From: Petrolisthes cinctipes
Lineage: Eukaryota; Arthropoda; Malacostraca; Decapoda; Porcellanidae
Length of the DNA: 64,000 bases
Assembly: GCA_033782935.1 (NCBI GenBank)
Contig: JAWQEG010000717.1
Location: 1,798,001 to 1,862,000 of the forward strand
Direction of reading: 5' to 3'
Below the pieces are notes generated by a model. The model searched no databases and had not been told where the DNA came from. It worked only from the letters and a program-made list of their open reading frames with translations. Shown piece by piece: positions 26,621 through 38,730 of this stretch. A program made the position numbers and the translations under genes. The number at the start of each line of letters is the position of its first letter. Positions within the stretch are counted from its first letter, which is position 1.

Positions 26621-29600
26621 ACTTCGTGTTAGAGTATTTTCAAAATACAGGCCCAAAACATGCTGAAAATCGATATATCAGGTGCCCAAAGTCTATATGT
26701 GCATGCATCTTCAGTACCCGTTTATATCTCAAATTCTGGCTCAAAACACCCGAAAATTCGATATTTTTTGGTCCCGGAAGCGATCTGTACATGCCTACTC
26801 CGTGTTAGAGTATTTTCAAAATACAGGCCCAAAACATGCTCAAAATCGACATTTTGGGTGCACAAAGTCTATATGTGCATTCATCTTCTGTACCCGTTTA
26901 TTTCTCAAATTCAGGCTCAAAACACCCGAAAATTCGGTATTTTTGGGTCCCAAAAGCGATCTGTACATGCCTACTCCTTGCTATTATGTCTTCAAGATAC
27001 AGACCCAAAACATGCTAAAAATCGATATTTTGAGTGCCCAAAGTCAATATGTGCATGCATCTTCTGTACCCGTTTATATCTCAAATTCATGCTAAAAACA
27101 CCCAAAAATTCGATATTTTTGAGTCCCAGAAGCGATCTGTACATGCCTACTGCGTGATAGAGTAGTTTCAAAACACAGGCCCAAAACATGCTGAAAATTA
27201 ATATTTCAGGTGCGCAAAGTCAATATGTGTATGCATCTTCTGTACCCGTTTATATCCCAAATTCAGGCTCAAAATACTCGAAACATCGATATTTTTGTGT
27301 CCCAGAAGTGATCTGTACATGCCTACTCAGTGCTAGAATATTTTCAAAATATAGGCCCAAAACATGCTAAAAATCGATATTTTGGGTGCCCAAAGTCAAT
27401 ATGTGCATGTATCTTCTGTACCCGTTTATATCTCAAATTCATGCTCAAAACACCCGAAAATTCGATATTTTTGTGTCCCAGAAGCGATCTGTACTTGACT
27501 ACTCAGTGCTATAATATTTTCAAAATATAGGCCCAAAACATTCTAATAATCGATATTATAGGTGCCCAAAGTCGATATGTGCATTCATCTTCTGTACCCG
27601 TTTATATCTCAAATTCATGCTCCGAAAACCTGAAAATTCGATATTTTTGGGTCCCAGAAGCGATCTGTACATGCCTACTCCGTGTTAGAGTATTTTCAAA
27701 ATACAGGCCCAAAACATGCTGAAAATCGATATTTCAGGTGCCGAAAGTCAATATGTGTATGCATCTTCTGTACCCGTTTATATCCCAAATTCAGGCTCAA
27801 AACACCCGAAAATTCGATATTTTTGTGTCCCAGAAGCGATCTGTACATGCCTACTTAGTGCTAAAATGGTTTCAAAATATAGGCTTAAAACATGCTAAAA
27901 ATCGATATTTTAGGTGCCCAAAGTCGATATATGCATGCATCTTCAGTACCCGATTATATCTCAAAATTAGGCTCAAAACACCCGGAAATTCAATATTTTT
28001 GGGTCCCAGAAGCGATCTGTACATGCCTACTCAGTACTAGAATATTTTCAAAATATAGGCCCAAAACATGCTAAAAATCGATATTTTGGGTGCCCAAAGT
28101 CAATATGTGCATGTATCTTCTGTACCCGTTTATATCTCAAATTCATGCTCAAAACACCCGAAAATTCGATATTTTTGTGTCCCAGAAGCGATCTGTACTT
28201 GACTACTCAGTGCTATAATATTTTCAAAATATAGGCCCAAAACATTCTAATAATCGATATTATAGGTGCCCAAAGTCGATATATGCATGCATCTTCAGTA
28301 CCCGATTATATCTCAAAATTATGCTCAAAACACCCGGAAATTCAATATTTTTGGGTCCCAGAAGCGATCTGTACATGCCTACTCAGTGCTAGAGTATTTT
28401 GAAAATACAGGCCTAAAACATGCTGAAAATCGATATTTCTGGTGCCTAAAGTCAATATGTGTATGCATCTTCTGTACCCATTTATATCCCAAATTCAGGC
28501 TCAAAACACCCGAAAATTTGATGTTTTTGGGTCCCAAAAGTGATCTGTACATGCCTATTCAGTGCTAGAATATTTTTGTAATATAGGCGAAAAACATGCT
28601 AAGAATCGATATTTTGGGTGCCCAAAGTCGATATGTGCATGCATCTTCTGTACCCGTTTATATCTCAAAATTAGGCTCAAAACACCCGAAAATTCGATAT
28701 TTTTTGGTCCCAGAAGCGATCTGTACATGCCTACTCCGTGTTAGAGTATTTTCAAGACACAGACCCAAAACATGCTCAAAATCGATATTTTGGGTGCCCA
28801 AAGTCTATATGTGCATGCATCTTCTGTACCCGTTTATTTCTCAAATTCAGGCTCAAAACACCCCAAAAATTCGGTATTTTTGGGTCCCAAAAGCGATCTG
28901 CACATGCCTACTCCTTGCTATTATGTTTTTAATATACAGACCCAAAACATGCTAAAAATCGATATTTTGAGTGCCCAAAGCCAATATGTGCATGCATCTT
29001 CTGTACCCGTTTATATCTCAATTTCATGCTAAAAACACCCAAAAATTCGATATTTTTGAGTCCCAGAAGCGATCTGTACATGCCTACTGCGTGTTAGAGT
29101 ATTTTCAAAATACAGACCCAAAACATGCTGAAAATCGATATATCAGGTGCCCAAAGTCTATATGTGCATGCATCTTCAGTACCCGTTTATATCTCAAATT
29201 CAAGCTCAAAACACCCGAAAATTCGATATTTTTTGGTCCCAGAAGTGATCTGTACATGCCTACTCCGTGTTAGAGTATTTTCAAAATACAGGCCCAAAAC
29301 ATGCTCAAAATCGATATTTTTGGTGCCCAAAGTCTATATGTGCATGCATCTTCTGTACCCGTTTATTTCTCAAATTCAGGCTCAAAACACCCGAAAATTC
29401 GGTATTTTTGGGTCCCAAAAGCGATCTGTACATGCTTACTCCTTGCTATTATGTCTTCAAGATACAGACCCAAAACATGTTAAAAATCGATATTTTGAGT
29501 GCCCAAAGTCGAAATGTGCATGTATCTTCTGTACCCGTTTATATCTCAAATTCAGGCTCAAAACACCCGAAAATTCGATATTTTTGTGTCCCAGAAGCGA

Positions 29601-29800
29601 TCTGTACATGCCTACTGCGTGATAGAGTAGTTTCAAAATACAGGCCCAAAACATGCTGAAAATTGATATTTCAGGTGCGCAAAGTCAATATGAGAATGCA
29701 TCTTCTGTACCCGTTTATATCCCAAATTCAGGCTGAAAATACTCGAAACATCGATAATTTTGTGTCCCAGAAGTGATCTGTACATGCCTAATCAGTGCTA

Positions 29801-32080
29801 GAATGCTTTCAAAATACGGGCCCAAAACATGCTAAAAATCGATATTTTAAGTATCCAAAGTCGATATGTGCATGCATCTTCTGTACCCGTTTATATATCA
29901 AATTCAGGCTCAAAACACCCGAAAATTCGATATTTTTTGGTCCCAGAAGCGATTAGTACATGCCTTTTCCGTGTTAGAGATTTTTCAAGATACAGGCCCA
30001 AACCATGCTAAAAATCGATATTTTAGGTGCCCAAAGTCTATATGTACATGCATCTTCAGTACCCGTTTATATCTCAAATTCAGGCTCAAAACACCCGAAA
30101 ATTCGATATTTTTTGGTCTAAGAAGTGATCTGTACATGCCTACTCCGTGTTAGAGTATTTTCAAGACACAGACCCAAAACATGCTCAAAATCGATATTTT
30201 GGGTGCCCAAAGTCTATATGTGCATGCATCTTCTGTACCCGTTTATTTCTCAAATTCAGGCTCAAAACACCCGAAAATTTGGTATTTTTGGGTCCCAAAA
30301 GCGATCTGTACATACCTACTCCTTGCTATTATGTTTTTAATATACAGACCCTAAACATGCTAAAAATCGATATTTTGAGTGCCCAAAACCAATATGTGCA
30401 TGCATCTTCTGTACCCGTTTATATCTCAATTTCATGCTAAAACCACCCAAAAATTCGATATTTTTGAGTCCCAGAAGCTATCTGTACATGCCTATTGCGT
30501 GTTAGAGTATTTTCAAAATACAGGCCCAAAACATGCTGAAAATCGATATATCAGGTGCCCAAAGTCTATATGTGCATGCATCTTCAGTACCCGTTTATAT
30601 CTCAAATTCAGGCTCAAAACACCCGAAAATTCGATATTTTTTGGTCCCAGAAGCGATCTGTACATGCCTACTCCGTGTTAGAGTATTTTCAAAATACAGG
30701 CCCAAAACATGCTCAAAATCGATATTTTGGGTGCACAAAGTCTATATGTGCATGCATCTTCTGTACCCGTTTATTTCTCAAATTCAGGCTCAAAACACCC
30801 GAAAATTCGGTATTTTTGGGTCCCAAAAGCGATCTGTACATGCCTACTCCTTACTATTATGTCTTCAAGATACAGACCCAAAACATGCTAAAAATCGATA
30901 TTTTGAGTGCCCAAAGTCAATATGTGCATGCATCTTCTGTACCCGTTTATATCTCAAATTCATGCTAAAAACACCCAAAAATTCGATATTTTTGAGTCCC
31001 AGAAGCGATCTGTACATGCCTACTGCGTGATAGAGTAGTTTCAAAATACAGGCCCAAAACATGCTGAAAATTGATATTTCAGGTGCGCAAAGTCAATATG
31101 AGAATGCATCTTCTGTACCCGTTTATATCCCAAATTCAGGCTCAAAATACTCGAAACATCGATATTTTTGTGTCCCAGAAGTGATCTGTAGATGCCTACT
31201 TAGTGCTACAATGGTTTCAAAATATAGGCTCAAAACATGCTAAAAATCGATATTTTAGGTGCCCAAAGTCGATATATGCATGCATCTTCTGTACCCGTTT
31301 ATATCTCAAAATTAGGCTCAAAACAACCGGAAATTCAATATTTTTGGGTCCCAGAAGCGATCTGTACATGCCTAATCAGTGCTAGAATGCTTTCAAAATA
31401 CAGGCCCAAAACATGCTAAAAATCGATATTTTAAGTATCCAAAGTCGATATGTGCATGCATCTTCTGTACCCGTTTATATATCAAATTCAGGCTCAAAAC
31501 ACCCGAAAATTCGATATTTTTTGGTCCCAGAAGCGATTAGTACATGCCTTTTCCGTGTTAGAGAATTTTCAAGATACAGGCCCAAACCATGCTAAAAATC
31601 GATATTTTAGGTGCCCAAAGTCTATATGTACATGCAACTTCAGTACCCGTTTATATCTCAAATTCAGGCTCAAAACACCCGAAAATTCGATATTTTTTGG
31701 TCCCAGAAGCGATCTGTACATGCCTACTCCGTGTTAGAGTATTTTCAAGACACAGACCCAAAACATGCTCAAAATCGATATTTTGGGTGCACAAAGTCTA
31801 TATGTGCATGCATCTTCTGTACCCGTTTATTTCTCAAATTCAGGCTCAAAACACCCGAAAATTCGGTGTTTTTGGGTCCCAAAAGCGATCTGTACATGCC
31901 TACTCCTTGCTATTATGTCTTCAAGATACAGACCCAAAACATGCTAAAAATCGATATTTTGAGTGCCCAAAGTCAATATGTGCATGCATCTTCTGTACCC
32001 GTTTATATCTCAAATTCATGCTCAGAACACCTGAAAATTCGATATTTTTGGGTCCCAGAAGCGATCTGAACATGCCTACT
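29801..32080. repeat. Second occurrence of the nine-type and six-type HOR pair
   Basis: Types 2 to 9 run from about 29,801 to 31,202. A new unit starts at 31,203 with types 1, 2, 3, the same 4/7 hybrid (AAGACACAGACCC then GTGCACAAAG, 31,731-31,906) and 8. After type 8 it switches near 32,030-32,080 to a different monomer string. The shared hybrid shows that the shortened unit was copied, not created twice. Confidence 0.75.
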
Positions 32081-32990
32081 GCGTGTTATAGTATTTTCAA
32101 AATACAGGCCCAAAACATGCTAAAAATCGATATTTCAGGTGCCTAAAGTCAATATGTGTATGCATCTTCTGTACCCGTTTTTATCTCAAATTCATGCTCA
32201 AAACACCCAAAAATTCGATATTTTTGTGTCCCAGAAGCGATCTGTACTTGACTACTCAGTGCTATAATATTTTCAAAATATAGGCCCAAAACATTCTAAT
32301 AATCGATATTATAGGTGCTCAAAGTCGATATGTGCATGCATCTTCTGTACCCGTTTATATCTCAAATTCATGCTCAGAACACCTGAAAATTCGATATTTT
32401 TGGATCCCAGAAGCGATCTTTACATGCCTACTGCGTGTTAGAGTATTTTCAAAATACAGGCCCAAAACATGCTGAAAATCGATATTTCAGGTGCCTAAAG
32501 TCAATATGTGTATGCATCTTCTGTACCCGTTTATATCCCAAATTCAGGCTCCAAACACCCGAAAATTCGATATTTTTGTGTCCCAGAAGCGATCTGTACA
32601 TACCTACTTAGTGCTAAAATGGTTTCAAAATATAGGCTCAAAACATGCTAAAAATCGATATTTTAGGTGCCCAAAGTCGATATAAGCATGCATCTTCAGT
32701 ACCCGTTTATATCTCAAAATTAGGCTCAAAACACCCGGAAATTCAATATTTTTGGGTCCCAGAAGCGATCTGTACATGCCTACTCAGTGCTAGAGTATTT
32801 TGAAAATACAGGCCTAAAACATGCTGAAAATCGATATTTCTGGTGCCCAAAGACAATATGTGTATGCATTTTCTGTACCCGTTTATATCCCAAATTCAGG
32901 CTCAAAACACCCGAAAATTCGATGTTTTTGGGTCCCAAAAGCGAGTTGTACATGCCTACTCAGTGCTAGAATATTTTTGAAATATAGGCC

Positions 32991-35900
32991 CAAAACATGC
33001 TGAAAATCGATATTTCAGGTGCTTAAAGTCAATATGTGTATGCATCTTCTGTATCCGTTTATATGCCAACTTAAGGCTCAAAATACCCGAAAATTCGATA
33101 TTTTTGTGTTTTTTAAGCAATCTGTACATGCCTACTCAGTGCTAGAATATTTTCAAAATATAGGCCCAAAACATGCTAAAAATCGACATTTCAGGTACCC
33201 AAAGTCAATATGTGTATGCATCTTCTGTACCCGTTTATATCCCAAATTCAGGCTCAAAACACCCGAAAATTCGATATTTTTGTGTCCCAGAAGCGATCTG
33301 TACTCAGTGCTAGAATATTTTCAAAACATAGGCCCAAAACATGCTAAGAATCGATATTTTGGGTGCCCAAAGACGATATGTGCATGCATCTTCTGTACCC
33401 AGTTATATCTCAAATTCAGGCTCAAAACACCTGAAAAATCAATATTTTTGGGTCCCAGAAGCGATCTGTACATGCCTACTCAGTGCTATAATATTTTCAA
33501 AATATAGGCCCAAGACATTCTAATAATCGATATTATAGGTGCCCAAAGTCGATATGTGCATGCATCTTCTGTACCCGTTTATATCTCAAATTCATGCTCA
33601 AAACACCTGAAAATTCGATATTTTTGGGTCCCAGAAGCGATCTGTACATGCCTACTGCGTGTTAGAGTATTTTCAAAATACAGGCCCAAAACATGCTGAA
33701 AATCGATATTTCAGGTGCCCAAAGTCAATATGTGTATGCATCTTCTGTACCCGTTTATATCCCAAATTCAGGCTCAAAACACCCGAAAATTCGATATTTT
33801 TGGGTCCCAAAAGCGATCTGTACATGCCTACTCAGTGCTAGAATATTTTTGAAATATAGGCCCAAAACATGCTAAGAATCGATATTTTGGGTGCCCAAAG
33901 TCGATATGTGCATGCATCTTCTGTACACGTTTATATCATAAGTTCAGGCTCAGAACACCCGAAAATTCGATATTTTTGGGTCCCAGAAGTGATCTGTACA
34001 TGCCTACTCAGTGCTAGAATATTTTCAAAATACAGGCCCAAAACATGCTAAGAATCGATATTTTGGGTGCCCAAAGTCGATATGTACATGCATCTTCTGT
34101 ACAAATTTATATCTCAAATTAAACCTCTAAACACCCGAAAATTCAATATTTTTGGGTCACAAAAGCGATGTGAACATGCCTACTGAGTGTTAGAGTATTT
34201 TCAAAATACATGCCCAAAACATGCTGAAAATCGATATTTCAGGTGCCCAAAGTCAATATGTGTATGTATCTTCTGTACCGGTTTATATCCTAAATTCAGG
34301 CTCAAAACACCTGAAACATCGATATTTTTGTGTGTCAGAAGCGATCTTTACATGCCTACTCAGTGCTAGAATATTTTCAAAATATAAGCCCAAAACATGC
34401 TAAGAATCGATATTTTGGATGTCCAAAGTTGATATGTGCATGCATCTTCTGTACCCATTTATATCTCAAATTCAAGCTCAAAACACCCGAAAATTCGATA
34501 TTTTTGGGTCTCAAAAGCGATCTGTACATGCCTACTCAGTGATAGAGTATTTTCAAAATACAGGCCCAAAACATGCTGAAAATCGATATTTCAGGTGCCC
34601 AAAGTCAATATGTGTATGCATCTTCTGTACCCGTTTATATCCCAAATTCAGGCTCAAAACAACCAAAAATTCGATATTTTTGGGTCCAAGAAGCGATCTG
34701 TACATGCCTACTCAGTGCTAGAGTATTTTCAAAATACCGGCCCAAAACATGCTGAAAATCAATATTTCAGGTGCCCAAAGTCAATATGTGTATGTATCTT
34801 CTGTACCCGTTTATTTCCCAAATTCAGGCTTAAAACACTCGAAAATTCGATATTTTTGTGTCTCATAAGAGATCTGTACATGCCTACTCATTGCTAGAAT
34901 ATTTTCAAAATATAGGCCCAAAACATGCTAAGAATCGATATTTTGGGTGCTCAAAGTCGATATGTGCAGTCATCTTCTGTACCCAGTTGTATCTCAAATT
35001 CAGGCTCAAAATACCAGAAAATTCGATATTTTGGTGTCCCGGAAGCGATCTGTACATGCCTACTGCGTGTTAGAGTATTTTTAAAATACAGGCCCAAAAC
35101 ATGCTGAAAATTGATATTTCAGGTGCCTAAAGTCAATATGTGTATGCATCTTCTGTACCCGTTTATATCCCAATTTCAGGCTGAAAACACCCAAAAATTC
35201 GATGTTTTTGGGTCCCACAAGCGATCTGTACATGCCTACTCAGTGCTTGAGTATTTTAAAAATACCGGCCCAAAACATGCTGAAAATCGATATTTCAGGT
35301 GCTTAAAGTCAATATGTGTATGCATCTTCTGTATCCGTTTATATCCCAAATTCAGGCTCAAAATACCCGAAAATTCGATATTTTTGTGTTTTTTAAGCAA
35401 TCTGTACATGCCTACTCAGTGCTAGAATATTTTCAAAATATAGGCCCAAAACATGTTAAAAATCGACATTTCAGGTACCCAAAGTCAATATGTGTATGCA
35501 TCATCTGTAAACGTTTATATCCCAAATTCAGGCTCAAAACACCCGAAAATTCGATATTTTTGGGTCCAAGAAGCGATCTGTACATTCCTACTCAGTGCTA
35601 GAATATTTTCAAAACATAGGCCCAAAACATGTTAAGAATCGATATTTTGGGTTCCCAAAGTCGATATGTGCATGCATCTTCTGTACCCATTTATATCTCA
35701 AATTCAGGCTCAAAACACCCAAAAATTCGATATTTTTGGGTCCCAGAAGCGATCTGTACATAGGCCTACTCAGGGCTAGAGTAATTTTAAAATACAGGCC
35801 AAAAACATGCTACAAATCGATATTTCAGGTGCCCAAAGCCAATATGTGTATGCATCTTCTGTACCCGTTTATATCCCAAATTCAGGCTCGAAACACCCGA

Positions 35901-38730
35901 AAAATCGATATTTTTGTGTCCCAGAAACGATCTGTACATACCTACTCCGTGTTAGAGTATTTTCGTAATATAGGTCCAAAACATGCTGAAAATCGATATT
36001 TTATGTGCCTAAAGTCAATATGTGTAAGCATCTTTTGTACCCGTTTATATATCAAATTCAGGCTCATAACAAACGAAAATTCGAAATTTTTGGGTCCCAG
36101 AAGCGATCTGTACATGCCTACTTAGTGCTAGAATGGTTTAGAAATATAGGCTCAAAACATGCTAAAAATCGATATTTTAGGTGCCCAAAGTCGATATATG
36201 CATGCATCTTCTGTACCCGTTTATATCTCAAAATTATGCTAAAAACACCCGGAAATTCAAAATTGTTGGGTCCCAGAAGCGATCTGTACATGCCTACGCA
36301 GTGCCAGAATATTTTCAAAACATAGGCCCAAAACATACTAAGAATCGATATTTTGGGTGCCCTAAGTCGGTATGTGCATGCATCTTCTGTACACGTTTAT
36401 ATTAAAAGTTCAGGCTCAAAACACCCGAAAATTCGATATTTTAGGGCCCCAAAAGCGATCTGTACATGCCTACTCAGTGCTAGAATATTTTCAAAATATA
36501 GGCCCAAAACATGCTAAGAATCGATATTTTGGGTGCCCAAAGTCGATATGTACATACATCTTCTGTACCCATTTATATCTCAAATTCAACCTCTAAACAC
36601 CCGAAAATTCGATATTTTTGGGTCCCAGAAGCGATCTGTACATGCCTACTGCGTGTTAGAGTATTTTCAAAATACAGGCCCAAAACATGCTGAAAATCGA
36701 TATTTCAGGTGCCCAAACTCAATAAGTATATGTATCATCTGTACCCGTTTATATCCAAAATTCAGGCTCAAAACACCCGAAAATTCTATATTTTTGTGTC
36801 CCAGAAGCAATCTGTACATGACTACTCAGTGCTAGAATATTTTCAAAACATAGGCCCAAAACATGCTACGAATCGATATTTTGGGTTCCCAAAGTCGATA
36901 TGTGCATGCATCTTCTGTACCCATTTATATCTCAAATTCAAACTCAAAACACCCGAAAATTCGATATTTTTTGGTCTCTGAGCCGATCTGTACATGCCTA
37001 CTCAGTGCTAGAGTATTTTCAAAATACAGGCCCAAAACATGCTGAAAATCGATATTTCAGGTGCCCAAAGTCAATATGTGTATTCATCTTCTGTACCCGT
37101 TTATATCCCAAATTCAGGCTCAAAACACCCAAAAATTCGATATTTTTGTGTCCCAGAAGCAATCTGTACATGCCTACTCAGTGCTAGAATATTTTCAAAA
37201 CATAGGCCCAAAACATGCTACGAATCGATATTTTGGGTTCCCAAAGTCGATATGTGCATGCATCTTCTGTACCCATTTATATCTCAAATTGAGGCTCAAA
37301 ACACCTGATAATTCGAAAATTTTGGTTCCCAGAAGCGATCTGTACATGCCTAATCAGTGCTAGAATATTTTCAAAATATAGGCCCAAAACATGCTAAAAA
37401 TCGATATTTTAGGTGCCCAAAGTCGATATATACATGAATCTTCTGTACCAGTTTATATCTCAAATATATGCTCAAAACACCCGAAAATTCGATATCTTTT
37501 GGTCCCAGAAGCGATCTGTACATGCCTACTGCGTGTTAGAGTATTTTCAAAATACAGGCCCAAAACATGCTGAAAATCGATATTTCAGGTGCCGAAAGTC
37601 AATATGTGTATGCATCTTCTGTACCCGTTTATATCCCAAATTCAGGCTTAATACACCCGAAAATTCGATATTTTTGGGTCCCAGAAGCGATCTGTACATG
37701 CCTACTCAGTGCTAGAGTATTTTCAAAATACCGGCCCAAAACATGCTGAAAATCGATATTTCAGGTGCACAAAGTCAATATGTGTATGAATCTTCTGTAC
37801 CCGTTTATATAGCAAATTCAAGCTCAAAACACCCGAAAATTCGGTATTTTTGTGTCTTATAAGCGATCTGTACATGCCTACTCAGTGCTAGAATATTTTC
37901 AAAATATAGGCCAAAAACATTCTAAAAATCGATAAATTAGGTGCCCAATGTCGATATGTGCATGCATCTTCTGTACCCAGTTATATCTCAAATTCAGGCT
38001 CAAAACACCCGAAAATTCAATATTTTTGTGTCCCAGAAGCGATCTGTACATGACTACTCAGTGCTAGATTATTTTCAAAATATAGGCCCAAAACATCCTA
38101 AAAATCGATATTTTAGGTGCCCAAAGTCGATATGTGCATGCATCTTCTGTATACGTTTATATCACAAGTTCAGGCTCAAAACACCCGAAAATTCGATATT
38201 TTTGGGCCCCAGAAGCGATCTGTACATGCCTACTCCTTGTTAGAGTATTTTCAAAATACAGGCCCAAAACATGCTAAAAATCGATATTTGAGGTGTCCAA
38301 AGTCAATATGTGTATTCATCTTCTGTACCCGTTTATATCCCAAATTCAGGCTCAAAACACCCGAAAGTTCGAAATTTTTGGGTCCCAAAAGCGATCTGTA
38401 CATGCCTACTTAGTGCTACAATGGTTACAAAATACAGGCCCAAAACATGCTAAAAATCGATATTTGAGGTGTCCAAAGTCAATATGTGTATTCATCTTCT
38501 GTACCCGTTTATATCTCAAATTCAGGCTCAAAACACCCGAAAATTCAATATTTTTGTGTCCCAGAAGCGATCTGTACATGACTACTCAGTGCTAGATTAT
38601 TTTCAAAATATAGGCCCAAAACATCCTAAAAATCGATATTTTAGGTGCCCAAAGTCGATATATGCATGCATCTTCTGCACCCGTTTATATCTCAAAATTA
38701 GGCTCAAAACACCCGAAAATTCGATAGTTT
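32991..38730. repeat. Divergent satellite zone between domains L and R
   Basis: The 176-bp period continues, but neighbouring monomers differ more and I find no long near-identical partner block elsewhere in the window. Local echoes exist. A variant with TTTTTTAAGCAATCTG occurs near 33,107 and 35,387 (offset 2280, 13 monomers minus 8 bp). A two-monomer repeat at offset 352 links about 36,840 and 37,192 (marks TGCTACGAATCG and GGGTTCCCAAAG). GATATTTGAGGTGTCC monomers lie side by side at 38,282 and 38,458. The zone could be older satellite left between two more recently homogenised arrays. Confidence 0.75.
33688..33863. repeat. Reference monomer showing the two 88-bp halves
   Basis: The A-half (33,688-33,775) and B-half (33,776-33,863) are both 88 bases long. 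Aligned without gaps, 57 of 88 positions agree by hand count. Agreement is strong around AAAACA, TCGATATTT, the ATxTGTxxATGC segment and the CAAATTCAGGC or AAATATAGGC end. The monomer is therefore best read as an ancient dimer of an 88-bp unit. Confidence 0.85.

Larger units (their letters stand above)
1..32990. repeat. Satellite domain L: 176-bp monomers in scrambled higher-order repeats
   Basis: The motif GATCTGTACATGCC and its close variants recur every 176 bases across the block (for example near 111, 287 and 463). Each monomer has an A-half (AAAACATGCT, ATCGATATT, GCATCTTCTGTACCCG) and a B-half (AAAACACCCG, TTCGATATTT, GTCCCAGAAGCGATCTG). Several monomer types can be told apart by the segment after TGTACATGC, such as CTACTCCTTGCTATTATG, CTTTTCCGTGTTAGAG, CTAATCAGTGCTAGAATG and CTACTGCGTGATAGAGTAG. 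Strings of the same types recur as near-identical blocks at multiples of 176 bp, which defines higher-order repeats. HOR lengths vary, so the array has been reshuffled by unequal exchange. Long arrays of nucleosome-sized monomers are usual for centromeric satellites; that role is inferred. The right limit is where near-identical partner blocks stop. Confidence 0.95.

Noticed and set aside
33776..33863. CENP-B box in the B-half (TTCGATATTTTTGGG)
   Set aside because: It resembles the NTTCGNNNNANNCGGGN pattern but lacks the central A and the C of CGGG in the common forms. I do not call it a functional box.
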